Under the pieces are notes generated by a model that saw nothing but the letters and a program-made list of their open reading frames with translations, searched no databases and was not told the DNA's origin. This document shows positions 1 to 14,500 of a stretch of DNA of 64,000 nucleotides, one piece after another. Origin of the DNA: Ignelater luminosus (lineage: Eukaryota; Arthropoda; Insecta; Coleoptera; Elateridae); contig VTPC01005348.1 in the NCBI GenBank assembly GCA_011009095.1, positions 16,463 to 80,462 on the forward strand, written 5' to 3'. The stretch's first letter is position 1, and every line of letters starts with the position of its first letter. A program made the translations under genes and the position numbers.

Positions 1-2199
1 TCTTTAATGAAAGCTCATCAAATTGTGATACAGGGAAACGACGTTGTATAAAAGTCATCACCCTAATGCCCATATCGCTTCTAGCGTTTGACAACTTTAT
101 AAAATGGATTTACTAGTTTTAACTAAAATAAAAACTGCAGCTTATGCATAGAAAGTACCTATGATACAGAGAATTCTTATATCTAAGAGATGATATAAAA
201 AATGCCCAACTTGCTAAATTTACAAACAATTAACAAATATAAGAGTTTCATTACAAATATTCGTTTGATTACCAGTGGGTTAAAAAGATTTTTTCTTAAA
301 AGCTAAACAGCGGTTGGCGCCTAATAACATTCGTCACATTTATTTCTCCAGTTTTAGGTAAATCGAAGACTATTCAACCTGAACCTGATTTCTCTGATTT
401 TTGTTGATATTTAACTTGCCCCGTTTAAATATTTTGGGATTTCCAGGCTTATTGCACGTGTTTTTTCAGTGATGAAAGAAAACATTATTTATACGCATTT
501 TTAAAAATTGGATAAAATTAATTAGCATTTTGTCTGTGATTATTTTACGTTGGGTTGCATAAAAAACTACCTGAGTGCCTCCAAATAATTCTAACGTATT
601 TTTCAATTTCTCTTCAATTGCTTAAATAAGCTTTTGGCAATAATAGTCTGTGATTTCTTTCATGGTAGCAATTAAGATTGTTAGTGATAGGTAATGGAAA
701 AGAAACAGATTGATTAAGTATTCAAATATTTTCCATGGTAACGTTTCAATATAAAAGCTACGCGGAACAACTTTAAATGGAAGAAAATTAATACCTAATG
801 ATATATTTCTGGAGATCCAAATAAAGTTTGTTTTAATGAAAATAGAAAATTAAAAAAATTGTGTGTTCAGGGGTAAGTATAACAATAGTGATTTTCCATC
901 ATGACCGATGTTTGTGTTTCAGTTTGTGTGTGGTATCCACTTAAATTATTAAAACGATTTACACAGTCACAACGGTTACAATGTAGCAGATATTATATCT
1001 TACGGATTTTCCAAATGAACATTTTTCGGTTACAAATTCTCCACTATTGGGATTACCTTTCTTCATCTTGAGGTGCCAGAAACTTTGTATTCCGTATCTG
1101 TCTTTAATTCACCTTCATCTCTTTTTATTTTATTTGGGCCCCTTTTTATGTGTTAGTAAATTGGTTACAAAGCGGAAATGGACTACTATTTTTATTTGAA
1201 CACATAAAGTTCAAAACAAACCTGGAAAACTAAATAATCGTAGTAAATTCTTTTTGTCAATAAACTATATGCGACTAAAGTTTAGAGATCACGGAAATTT
1301 TGATAGAAAAACAAACTGATTATTTGGATGAAAATGCATTTGGTATTTCCAACATTTTGAATATTCATGTAACAGAAAAATTGTCAAAGAGAACTATACA
1401 CGTGCCCTTTATGCAGGATGCACATAATGGAAGTTTATTGTAGATATGTATTAGTCGAAATATTAGTGCAGTAATAAATTGATGACCACGACTGCAGACT
1501 GATTAAACTGCACGTGCTTTTAATTAACCTAAAACATGCTTAATAAACCAGTTGATTTATTCGAGACCTTTATTTATTATGCTCTCTGTTCTTTTCAGAA
1601 TCACAAATTACTCTTATCACGATCGAAAGAAAAAATAGAATTCTTTTAGTAAACGATTTGTAAGTTAAAGACCGTTTTGTTACAATAAAAGGAACCAGAA
1701 TTAGAAATTTAGATTATCGGCCAATGCCTAATTCGTTTATCTCGATAACTAACTTGAGTTTAGCGGCCATTTCCCTCTTCATTAGAATAAAATTTGATTA
1801 TCGAAACAGCTGACCGACTTCTACAAATTTGCATAATTTGTACGAAATTAGTGTTCATGAAAGAAATAAACGTTAAAATCGAGAACACTATTTAAATACT
1901 GACTCAATTATATTAACAGATTAAATTATAAAATCAATGTTATCGTATCTGATGATAATCAAAAATTATCACGCCATCAACATTAATCCCAATTTGTTTA
2001 CGCCATCCAAGAATTTATATCACGCCAGCATAGCATAAATTAAGCTGCAAACTTAACGGATAATATAATCCATTAAACCAGTTATTATAAACACATTTTC
2101 CACATAACGTCATGATTGATTTCGAGACTGTATTCAACAACATTGCCTTTTATACAGGAAGTACTACTATAATTTCCTGTTTCGGGCGTGGTTACTTAC
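1..2199. other. partial intron 6 of nAChR alpha4
   Basis: AT-rich sequence with no coding similarity that I recognise on either strand. The only structure noted is a possible decayed MITE terminus near 1960-2012, listed separately. The missing 3' exons are not here. Confidence 0.7.
1960..2012 (+). repeat. possible decayed relative of the 44379 MITE
   Basis: The stretch from TTATCACGCCATCAACATTA to CCAAGAATTT matches the left end of the MITE at 44379 in order and spacing: CGCCATCAA, then AATCCCAATTTG, then a TTACG-like block, then AGAA. Matches are imperfect and no right end was identified. Confidence 0.3.
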
Positions 2200-2503
2200 C
2201 TAAAATGAACGTTGAGCACGCACACAGTTACCCATATGGAAGACGTAACGATGATCATAGTGAATAAGAGATATTTTCCTAAAAGAGGCACTGCCAACGA
2301 TGTCGGAGGGATAATTTCAGCGAGCAGCAGGAAAAATACGGTAAGTGATATTAGAATTGAGACACAAAGTGTTACTTTCTCGCCGGAATCTGAGGGAAGA
2401 TAAAATACTAGGACAGTTAGGAACGTTATGCCAACACAAGGGATGATTAGGTTAACTGTATAGAATAGGGTTTTCCTTCTCATTGTTATTTTAAACGTTA
2501 TAT
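2200..2503 (-). CDS. nAChRalpha4: nAChR alpha4 exon 6 (M1, M2, M3)
   Basis: 304 nt between TTTACAG acceptor and TTTTAG|GTAAGT donor. It encodes the pre-M1 linker, M1 ([20 protein letters not shown]), the M1-M2 linker with the SGEK glutamate of the selectivity ring, M2 ([20 protein letters not shown]), IIPPTS, and M3 ending VCVLNVHFR. The exon ends inside an Arg codon. The next exon, normally starting with an SP-TH-type motif, is not visible between 1 and 2199, so it should lie to the left. Confidence 0.97.
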
Positions 2504-5500
2504 CTGTAAAAAAAAGAATGTATGTTAGAAGCTAGCGATTTTCTGCAAAAGCTGAATTCTTTTCTTTTTTATTATATACTTAGTTTATTAAGAATGGTAA
2601 ATTGATTTTCAATGTTCTTATGTCATGTCAGATAAGGTATGTTATCTAAGTATAATGAGTTCTGTCTGTAAGTATCCCTAATTATCAGTGCAGGTAATAT
2701 CAAATTAATTAATTATGTTTATGTATCAAATTTGATTTAACATCGGGTGTAAATGTAATTGAGAATGCCTGAGGATTTCTCATTAGAAACCCAAAAGTTC
2801 AAAAAATTTGTTTACCTAATTATTATTCTATAGATAAACTTTAAGTCAGAAAGCTTTCCAAAAAGTATTAAAATCTGCCCCCGGCACTTTTTTATAACTT
2901 TGTTTAGGTTTTAATAAATTAATCAGGACTAAAAATTAAGAAAACCTAAAAAATAACACTGTAACTACTATGGTAGGTGGAGCAAGTCAAAATAATTTTC
3001 TGTTTTATAGGTAATACGATAGAAGTTTCTTATTTTCCATTATGTACCCACTGTAGTTGAATAAAAAAATATGCAAAACCCTAGAAAAAACATTAATTGC
3101 TTTTATTTATAACAAGAGCACATTTCAGTGCATGTAACTTGTTTTATAAGCTTGATAGACAGTTAGTGTTTTATGTCTGAATCACACGTGCAAAATAGAA
3201 AATAACAAAAATAGCGTAAAAGAAAAATGTGTTGAAACTAATTTATGTCGGTGGATTCTACAGAAGTCTGTTGCCTTTTTTACTATAGCCTCTACGATTT
3301 TATTTGAAATATGGTGTTCAAGAAAGAACTGGAACTACCGCAAATAACCCGATCCTTCTCTAATTTGACTAAGTAAAACAAAGGCAAAAGATTGGACATG
3401 TCGTAGGTAATCAAAATGTCATAACTTAAACTGGTAACTTATTATGAATTAAGAAAAGTAATTAAGTTGTTTTTTCTATGGGCAGATTTAAATATAAATC
3501 TTCTGAATCGAGAATTATGTAGAGGATAATTAATAATACTATGGTGTCTGGTGTGCGGTTAAGGAAAGATGTTGGTAGGGTGATCTCCATCTCTTTTCAA
3601 TTTACCACTCCAACCATGCAACGAGATCGCAGTTGTTCACATCAGTTACCATCAGCTGGCAGGTATTGAAGGTTTTCTGCTTCGTGCTGTAACGGTTCGT
3701 TACTCGTCATCATAAAATTATTTAAATTTTGTAAACTCCCGCCAATATTTTGTTACTCTAAGTTGGTACGAGAGTGTCATAAAATGTAAATGCATACTCT
3801 CGATTTATCTAAGTAAATTTCCATAATTTATTGTTGAATTCAAAATTTGATTTGTTCATTGATTAAATTGAATTAGAAATTCTATATTTTTAAGTTTTTC
3901 CTATTTAAAATCATTCTTTGTAGAAAAATGCGAATTTTATTGTCTTTGGGGGAATCCCCTAATGAAATATCCTTGAACAGTTTCATTTTACCATTTTTTT
4001 TTGGATATTTGTTATTCTCCCGTCTAAAAACTTTTTTTGTGTTTGATAATTCTTTAGAAATTCTAATTTAATTTAAAAAAGCGAAATATTAATCCTAGGC
4101 CATTGATTTTCTCCTCAGTTTAATTTGTATAATTTTAGTCATTTCATATTTTTCCGGCTGGGTTGGACACTTTTCTTAGGCGTGGGTTCTTCCGTTTGCA
4201 TCGGAGACAAAGGACTGTGAAAGAAGTTGCGCAAGGTTGGTTGTGAGATTGATGTTTAGAATTTTGCAATCAAAAATTCTATTTCTTTAGCGAGTCTGAA
4301 TAAATATAGTGTTAGTTTGTTTATTCGGCATTGTGAATTTTTTATTTTAACTTTTGGACCTAACCGAGATTCTCGAATGATTCCCCATATGCATTCGTTA
4401 TAAGGGTGGATCCATTAATGGTTTACGAAGTTGCTTCATGTAAAAATCCTGTTGTTTATCATAGAAAATCAGGAATAATTGGAATTTCCTATTAATCTGA
4501 GCTAGAAATTCAGCAGAGGTAATATCGTTTATAACCTCACAAATACAACAGTACTAGGTCAACAAACAAAACCTAGCAACCAGCCTTGAATACAGCTCCT
4601 CAGAGAAATGTGATAAAGCCAGGAAGTACGTACATATCTGTGAGTTAAGTAGTGTTTTGTTTCAACGTTTATTTTGTTTTTGAAATTTGTTCATACGACA
4701 AGGTGAAACTCTTGTAATGCTGCGATGTGGTGACATATTTTGTTTTTTTGATGAATTAGTGGTTATTGTTAAAATCCACTAGTTTTAACCTTAAAGAATG
4801 TTCAATATTGTGGATATTTATTTGTTTTATTGACAGTTAGTTGCTAGCGATGATATCCACTTGTTTCATGATTATAAATGCATTCAATATTATGAACGTC
4901 TATTTGTTAATTGATAATTAAGTAGCTATTTTTGATGTTTATTGGTTTGTTAACCTGGTTATTAATTAAACTAGGGTGATGTCACCTCTATGTAATAAGG
5001 ATTATTTAAAATTAAAAAGGTTTTTCACTCACTTCCCTTTTTTATTCATTTTTGTGTTGTTTGTGTTGATGCGATAAACATATTGATTAAATAAAACTGT
5101 ATATCATTTTTTTGTGTCTTATATTGTATTGATAAACATCACACGTCTGGTTTGGAATTTTGAGTTTTTCTTCGAATTTAAACAAAAAGGCTCTGGCGCC
5201 CAACAAATTAATTATTATTGATATCTTTTTGGTTGTGTTTAAGATATAATTTAAATAACAGACTTGTGGTTTATCATAGTATTGCTAGATCCCAATTTAC
5301 TTTAAAAATTATCTGACATCCACGACCCATAACGAGATGAGTCATTAGCCAGATTGTTTCTACTACGCATTAAAGTTATTTGGTGAGTAACCTTTAAATA
5401 AGAAATACGTTTTTAAATAAGTGTTATAGTGCGTGCTCCATTTCATTTCATTGATTTAGCCATAAGGGTCACGTTCGCATACGTGCATTCGTGATTCTTC

Positions 5501-8500
5501 ATTCCACTGCCAATTTACCATTCCACTGACTAAAAAGGAAAAGGTAAACAACCCGGCCGCCTTTAGCGGCTAAATCAACTTCGGTTTTATTCATTCTTAC
5601 TCTTCCAATTGTACTGTGTTGCCACTAAATAATTTAACAGTAGCAGAGTATGGTACTAGGAAAGATCTATCCGTACGATGACCAACAGAAATGACGCTGT
5701 TAACAGTAAATGAATGTTGAATCACATCAAGGGCATTCTGATAAATTAAATAACAAGAAAGCAAACAAGCTAATCGAGAAAAGGCCAGAACAAACATCTT
5801 GTAATTGAGAACATACTATAAGCTTCTTTACCAAAGAGTTGCCTTAAATATTGAAGGTATCTTTTTAGTTCGTATTCCACTGATCACCTACACCTACCAT
5901 GCTATTGACGTACTAGATACTTAATTCGAGATATCAAATTTTACTGTTTTGTATTCTATTTTTTATGCTTTCTGTCTCCATAGGTTAACCCTAATCTGTA
6001 CCTACGTGTATTTAGATAAAATATCCGTCTTAAAAATACTTGTAAGTACTGTAAGATTTTAGAAGACAATCAAGATAGTCGACAGAGAAGACATTGTCAT
6101 GTTAATTTATCAATAGCCTAGCAGTACAGAGCAGTAGAGTTATGAGAAGACTGAAATCTATTAAGTAGGCCTGTATCTTCTTCTGTTCTCCTACTTGACT
6201 TCTCAATAAAAGTCAGACTATTGAACTAAACGAAGAAATCTAATTCTTCTCTTTGTAATGCCACTGCTTAAAAGGTTTTGAACTTTAATTTTTCATAGCT
6301 TTTGTATTTCTTTGCAATTTGTATGTGCAGGACAGCACAAAACAGGTGTCCAGAAATATCTTTGTAGCAAAGAATTTTATAATCCTTTAGTGAGCAAGGC
6401 TTTTTGCTAGTTGGAATAATGATAAAATGCATTCTTTGCAGCCCTAACTAATCTTCCATTTTCGATATTATGCAGAAGAAGGTCTTTTTCATCAACTGCT
6501 TCTGTCAAAGCAAAAACCTTCTTCTGGAATTCGCAGATAAGACGCCATGGCCTCTTTCTCACTTCATTTCCTCATGTGACTCAGTTATCTTATTGAGAGT
6601 ACATAAAGTTCATAACAAGAGCATTACATTTTATTATAGTTTTTACAAAATTTCACAAACTCTTTAGTATGTCAACCACTCAGATAATCATTGACTTTCA
6701 GTTTTGGCTTATTTTTTATTTTCTTGTTACATCATGTGATTGTTTTATTACGTGAAATTTTTGTTCTTTACTTTTATGCTGCCATAGTTTCACAGAACCC
6801 TGGAGTATTAGCAGTGAAACGAAAAATAGACGTTCCAGAATTATCTTTTTCTAGAAGACCGTTCAAAAGCGTTGTTACAAAGATATTTAGTTTTAATAAA
6901 CCTTTTCAATATATTCACTCGCATAGAAATAGACAACAGCTGATTAGTTTTGGTTTTTTCATAAGTGAATTCAAAATTATTGCCTGTTATAACTTTAATG
7001 GTTAATACTATTCATAAAGTTGCTTCCGGCGATGTATGTAATTACATATGTCGCACCACACAGATTTCAGCTAATAAAGCTATGTAATATCTCACTTACG
7101 TGTAATAGAAAACATACCAGAGAACAGTCTAAATTCAGTTAGCTAAGTTGAATGTACCAAAAGGACATACTGGGGACCTAACATGACTAATCTAACATGA
7201 AATTGTTTCATTTGAAGGTTTTGTGCAATAAGATAAAAAGATATGTCTTATTGCTCCTACAATAGACGGTCTTGTCTCCGATTATCCCTAAAATAAAACT
7301 AACTGGGATAATAAGAAACCCAGTTGGAAAGATTAGAAGTTTAATTAAATACTGAAAAAGAATAACACTAACAAAAACATTGTCAACTGAACAAAAAAAA
7401 AGGTTTTTCAAAGCAGTTAATTAACGATATTACTATGTGATTTAGAACGTTTAGAACAAACTTATTTCCAAACTTTTTATACTTAGACAAGACTGAAACG
7501 ATAATCTGAAATGATAATTAGGTATATATCATATAATAAGTCTGTTAAGTGTCTACCATTCTTTCCTGCTCAATATGATTTAATGCTCTCGTTTTCACAC
7601 ACATTTATGCTTTTGGTTTTACTTGACTTATCTAACCTACAAATGCCTTGAAAACATAAAATTAAAAATAGGTAAATTTTATTATGACATAACAATCTGA
7701 TTTCGTGAGTTGAAGTGTAAACAGGTCTTTTAGTAGGTAATATATTTTATTGTTTTTAATTTATTATTATTTTTATTTATGTAAAAATGTTAATTTAAGC
7801 AAAATATTATCATTCTAATTAATCTGTAACCAACTGAGTTTTTGTTATATCTTCAACATATTTTATTCGTTTTACTAGCGAAAGTTACAAACAAAAAATG
7901 TAACTAGGAAGTCCTTTTTATACTAAAATTTAAATAAATATCTGATATAACAGAAAATTTTATATTTTTAACAGTTACTGTTGGTTTTATAATGCGTGTT
8001 AATAATTAATTATCGTCAAAAATTTTAAAGTAAAATTTATGAAATTTGCGCTATCTCAAGACTAGCGTGTTCTTGATATAATATTTATAACCAAACCAAG
8101 TTTTTTTTTTTAAATAAACTTCTTAACGACATGACTTCATTTCCACTTTTTCAGTATAAAATTTCTATTTTACCATTTCTTTAATTATAATTCAAATAAA
8201 TCTAAGGAAAAAATACAAACGTTTATTTTATATTAATTTAATTTAATCCTATTAAATAATATTGGAGAAAATAGTAATTTCTAAAACAACAATAAAAATA
8301 CAAAGAGATATTTTAATGTTAGTAATTTCCAAATGAACGATGATATAGAAATAAAATTAAATGAAGAACGCAAATTTATATTAGCTCCGTTAATTTAAGA
8401 CCTAGAAAATCTCTTTTTTCTAAAAATGACTTTATTACAAAGTTCAGACTTGGGTTATCAAGAAAAATAATATTTTTCACCGCATTCATTTACCTGAATA

Positions 8501-11500
8501 TGGTTCCGTGCAGCAAGGATAATATTCCTCATTTCTTGTCGCAGGAACAGCTAATATATCCCACTCAACTGAGAGATAAAATTCTGATAGGTCTATTCCC
8601 ACTTTTACAATGTTTGTTCCAGCCACCTGATCCATGTGCTTAAGGTCAACCTAAACGAAAAACAAAGTGAAATGAGTATCTTCACAGTTTTTTCTCGTAA
8701 TAACTTTGCAAAGCTTTTACACTACAATATACTGCTATGTGAAAATTGATCCGCTTTTGTACGTTTATTTTTTGTATACCTACCCCTAAACTCAAGTCGT
8801 AACAGAATTTTATCTTAAAGTTATGATGCATTACTGATGCTCATGTTCAATTTTTATATCAACGAGATCATCTAGAATTTTTTGATCATAAAGTGTACCG
8901 TATTGAGGCAAGAAAAATTTTCCTTGGTTGTTTTATAACCAAAATTTACGCCAAATATAAGATCCTCGTGTGACCTGGTAATGCCTCTTTATTACAAGGA
9001 GTGCTTTACTGTTATTACTTTATTACTTTGTAGAACCATAAGTTTGGGATGTTAATATGAAACTAAATTACGTCTTCATTAGCGTTTTACGACATAATAA
9101 AAGAAAAATGCGTTGCGATGCTGTAGGACGATAAGAACCTTCCAGAAAATAAAATGATTAATTTTGTTACCCCTAAAATTTTATAGGCTCGAAATGCTAT
9201 CATATAAATGCAAATCAGCTAAATTTAATAACACACTTATATCGGTAGCAAAACAATATTAATTAGATTTTCCAGAATTGAACAAAATCTGTGACTCGTA
9301 AACCTAACCTACATTATATTTTTTAAAGTTAATTTATCTTTGTTGAAGTACTGATTTGTAGTAACCAAGTTTCTGGAAACCATTTGAGATTCCAAATTCT
9401 GTGTACTTACTTCATTAACGTAAATTACTGTTTGCCCCAGCAAATTCTACATGAAACGTTGAGAAGTGGAATAAGATTTAATCCATTATTTAAATGAATC
9501 AAATTCTTAATATTCATCTTGCGCTATAATTAGTTCAATTCAATGCCTTGTTTCTTTAACAATTTAATGAGAAATTTAATTTTATAATTTTACGCGCAAT
9601 ATTTGATGTTAATTCTAAAAGCAAGAAACTCGTTTAAGGTATTTGTGTTTATCTTTGACTTTAAACAGAATTTTTGTTTGCGAAGATTTAATAGGTATTT
9701 ATTTAAAACATTACGAAACTTTTTCTTTCAAGGCTCGTAACAACCATAGGATTTTTCAAAAATGTTTCCTTTTATAAAATAATCTCCGGTAGCTTAAATA
9801 ACAAAAATGTGGTCAACGTAAGATTTGGTAGACACATATCCGTCCAGATATTTAGATCGTGTCTACTGAAGGTCCCATTCACCCATTTATAACTTTCAAA
9901 GACAAACGTTAAACTAATTCAGTTTAAATAATGAGAACCTAAACTGACTCAGATGTCTAAATCATTCTAATTCACTTTAGCTGACAACCAACTGCATCTA
10001 CATATGGTTAATGGAGGGTATATGTGTAGCTTAATTTAATAAAAGCAACCGAGGTAGATTTTCAAAAAGTTAAAACTCTAAACAAAGAGTTTTAATTTTA
10101 ACGCAGTATTTCACAACCACTTGAATATTTACTTATAAAATAACACAGATTTAACAGTTTAAATGTGCTTTCGCCCAGTATTATCTTAGAAATTGCTAAT
10201 AATATCTCATATTTAACAAATAGTTGATGTAAAGCAATCTACGATACCTGATGATAGTGAAGATGAAAGTCAATGTATTTCAAAATATCTCAAAGTAGTT
10301 TGCTTTTTTTATGGAACAAATTAAAGATGAGTATGTGGTGGAATGTGAAAAAGACTGCATCAAATGATAAAAGTATTTGAGAATGTAAAAAAATTACTGA
10401 ATGTACTATTTTGCAAGAAGCAATAGATGATAAAAAGAGGTATGAAGGTGATTATTAAGAATGATATAGAAACAACCAAAAAAAAATTAAAACCGAAAAA
10501 TGTTTTCCCAAGAAAGTGAACGTGTGGAAGTTTTAAAGGAAATGAATACAATGTAAATATAAATAAAAAATTAACTGCCGAAAAGAAAGGCAGAATCATT
10601 AGAATTACTATTTAATTAGGACAGTGGTCTTAGCAATTTTAATTCACCAGGAAATTCTTTGTAGCAAGTATAATCAAAACAAAAGAGACACCATAGTTAA
10701 GTAAATACTGCTGAGAAGACAGTTACTATTGTACTATGAAAGAGTTTGGAACTTTGGTTTCTTAGAAAATTATTTACTCTAAGAAACTTCGTTGGCAAGA
10801 ACAAAAAAAAGAGAAAAAATATACAAAAGTTTTAGAAGCAATGAACAAAGATAATGTGCTATCTGAATCGATTAATTATGATAACAAGTCTAATGCTAAA
10901 AAAGTTGAAATGATCAGTTAGTCAAAGCTAAAAGAGAGAGAAAATGTGATTTAAAAAGCATATAAAGCAGTTTAGTTTAGTAATTATAATTGTGCATGCG
11001 ACTAACTATACGAAAGCCTAAATGGTTGGGGAAAAAACGAAAAATAGATGGAATACCGTAGACTGCAAGATATACCAAAACCATAACTCAACCAAAAAAA
11101 GGTTTTCTAAAAATCATGATCCAAATGAAATATAGGTTTCCAGTGATAACATTTAAAACTGGTAAGACAGTTACTTTGCAACTATTGAAAGAACTTAGTG
11201 TATTCATTTATCAACTAAATTACTATTAAGTGGCAATCTTCTAAATCATTATAACAATTTAATAGTTCCAATGCAATATGGGCTTTTAGACTTAAAGAAA
11301 GATGCATTAAAAAGATTTTATTTTAAAGAAGAAACCATTTCGAGAGAACTTTTATTGGTTTTTATTATCAATTTTCGTCTTTTCTGCATCATGGCAAAAA
11401 GCCAGATTACAAACATTTAAGAACACCTAAATGCTATCTAAGATTATTTGCTGTCAGTTATATCTAGGTCAGACAACATGTCATGAGATTTTAAGACTTT

Positions 11501-14500
11501 CATAAACTTAACATTATATAATTTTGCCCATGTTATACTCTGTATATTAAAATTTAATATCAATACCCATAGCAGCTAACAAATCATGTAATCATTGATC
11601 AATCTTTTCACAATCAACACATATATTTTCTCATGTGATAAAATTTAATTTTCTCAAAGCTTTTGGGTAATTTAAAATCAACGAATTACAGACAAAAAGT
11701 GTCTTGGAAAACCCTCTGGCTGCAGACAGATAATAGTCCATACTTTAGCATGGTTTCAGGCAGCTTGAATATTTGTAGATCATTTTATTGTTATTATTCC
11801 AGCCAATAACATTTGACACGAAGGGGTGACCAAGAAGAGGAAAAACCTGAAGGAGTAAGTCAGCGGTGGTTCTCAACCGGTGTTCCGTGGAACACTAGTG
11901 TTCCGTAAACTTGTTGCAAATAGTTCGCGAAATTATGAAAGATCATTACAAGATTGATCTTGATCTTTTCTTTAGATTAAATATTTAGTCAAAAATCCCT
12001 CAATTCCTTTCCTGGTAAAAAATCTCTACATGATGCTGAGCAAAGTATCAATGATGAAGCAAGTACAAGCAGAAGTAGTAACGATTATGTTGCTGCAAAT
12101 ACGACTCACACAGGAGATAGAATAATACGTAGTAAAATAAGAAGTATTAATAGGCAGTATTCGGATGAATATATGTTTCGGATGCCAAATTCCACAATGT
12201 ATTGCATGTGGAGAAAAATTGCTGCATAGCTCAATGGTTCCTGCAAAATTGAAACGCCGTTTTACTACGAAGCCATGCCAATCTTGCTTCAAAAACTAAA
12301 GATTATTTCAAGAGACTGATGAACAAGCAACTTAAACAAGTAAAACGTTTTGAAAAAATTGCTAAAATCTCTGATAAGGCTCAAATTGCTTCCTATAAGG
12401 TAGCGGAATTAATTGCATTAAAATTAAAACCACATACTATAGCAGAGTCTCTTGTTTTACCAGCACGTTGTGAAATAGTATAAATTGTGTTTGGCAACGA
12501 TGCAAAACACGAAATAATGGAAATCCCTCTTTCAGACGATACTATAAAAATAGAATTAAGGGTATGCCAGATAATATTGAGGAAAATAAACTTTCCAAAC
12601 GATACTTTGCCGTGCAGATTCACGAGTCTATTGACATTAGCGGTAAAGCTCATATACTAGGATTTGTTCGTTTCGTTAATGAAAACGAAATAGTGAATCA
12701 ATTTCTATGCTGCAGAGAACTTACCGGACGTATAACAGGTCAAGACATTTTTGACTATTACGTCGTATTTAGAAACATTTAAAATATCATGGGACCTATG
12801 TGTAGGAATTTGTACGGACGGTGCTCCATCAGTTAAAAGGTTTGTTACCCTTGCAAAGACAAAAAGCTCAGATATAATATCTACGCGCTGTTTTTTACCC
12901 AGAGAATTCCTAGTTTCGAAAACAATGATGGCGACATTAAAATCTGTATTCGACCAAATTGTAAATATGGTAAATTACATTAAGCCAAGACTTTTAAAAA
13001 CTCCCCTCTTCAGAAAACTATGCTTATCTATTAAAGCTCAATACGAAACTTTGCTTTTACATACTGAAGTAAGATGGTTATCTAGCGGTAAAGTGCTATG
13101 TAGAATCTTAGAACTTAAAAATGAATTGTTGGCTTTTTTCCAGAATAAAGGTATAGCTTCTTTTGTAAAATGCCTTAACAATAATACTTGGTGTGCCAAA
13201 ATGGCATATTTGGCCGATTTTTTAATTATTTAAATATTGTTAATATAAGTTTCCAAAGAAGAAATGAAATTATTTTAACATCGACTGACAAACTGTCAGC
13301 ATTTCAAAAAAAGATATTTTTGGAAAAGTCGTATATTAGAAAAAATACAGTAGATATGTTTTCTTCACTTCAAGATAAAAATGTGGAGGAAATCTTTTCC
13401 GTTATAAAAGAACATTTAACGTTCTTGTAAGAAAAGGTTGAGAATTACTTTTGATCCTTAAATATTGAATGACAAAATCCATTTGTCACAGTTAATACTA
13501 GTAGTCGATTTTCCTTACATGAAGAAGAAGAAGTGGTTACCTTGTCAACGGATCGTACTCTGAAAATGAAATTTTTCCAAATAATTCTTGAGGAATTTTA
13601 AATTTCTGTCTAAGAAGAGTAGCCAGCGCTCTCCAAAAAGACACTTAAAATTTTGTTTCAATTTTTAGCATCATATCTGTGTGAGCTCGGTTTCTCAGCA
13701 TTAACCAATATAAAAACTAAAAAACAAGAACGGCTTACTAATCTAGAAAAGAAAATAACCAGGGTAGCTATATCTGATATTAGACCTGATATTGCTGAAA
13801 TCTGTAAAGGACACCACCCTCAAATATCGCATTAAAATGAATTCACAAAGAAGGGTCATTTTAGTTTTTACAAGTGTAATAATTATTTTTAAAATTCATG
13901 TTTTCTTTTACTGAAAAAAGGTTGAGAACCACTGAATAAGTGGCTAGCAGCCAATCAGAAAGGTCTACCGACTCCTGTTCTTTTACAAGTGAAACGCCAG
14001 CAATAGTAAGTCTGTATAGAACTTGTAAGAATTTTTTTCTTTCCTTTTTTCAACTAAATTCATTATTTGTTTTCCTTCTTATGATGTGTTATATGTAGAT
14101 AAACGAAACTGTTTACATTTTCTTTTGCTATTTCTAGTAGAGAAGCTTTTAGTTTGTTTTAGACAGAAAATGTGGTACAAGGTCATCAACCATATTGTAA
14201 ATCGCGTGGTACATCTCAGATTACCCGAATGATGGGTTTTGCAGAGTAAATAACAAGAACAAACGATCCTCGCCGCTAAAGCTGTTCTATGAGAGACTAA
14301 TCACAACCAGTATTCAAAGCTTTGTAATTATCTTTTTAGAAACTCACTGAAAAATCTGAAGATCGTTATTTTTAACGAGATGATCATTTCTATTGTTTTT
14401 CTAAGAATACTTTAAAAGTATGTAAGTATGTAATATACTTACTGCTGTTTACTATAATAATTGGTATTAATTTATTTACTATTTATAATGACATCAAAGC

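Noticed and set aside
5597..5797. 66-codon minus-strand frame next to the primer-binding-site-like motif, considered as a retroviral-type fragment.
   Set aside because: No protease, RT, integrase or envelope motif can be seen; orientation is opposite to that implied by the motif.
6691..7005. 104-codon frame with a hydrophobic start, resembling a small membrane protein.
   Set aside because: Phe/Leu richness is expected from T-rich DNA; it is inside a receptor intron with no supporting signal.
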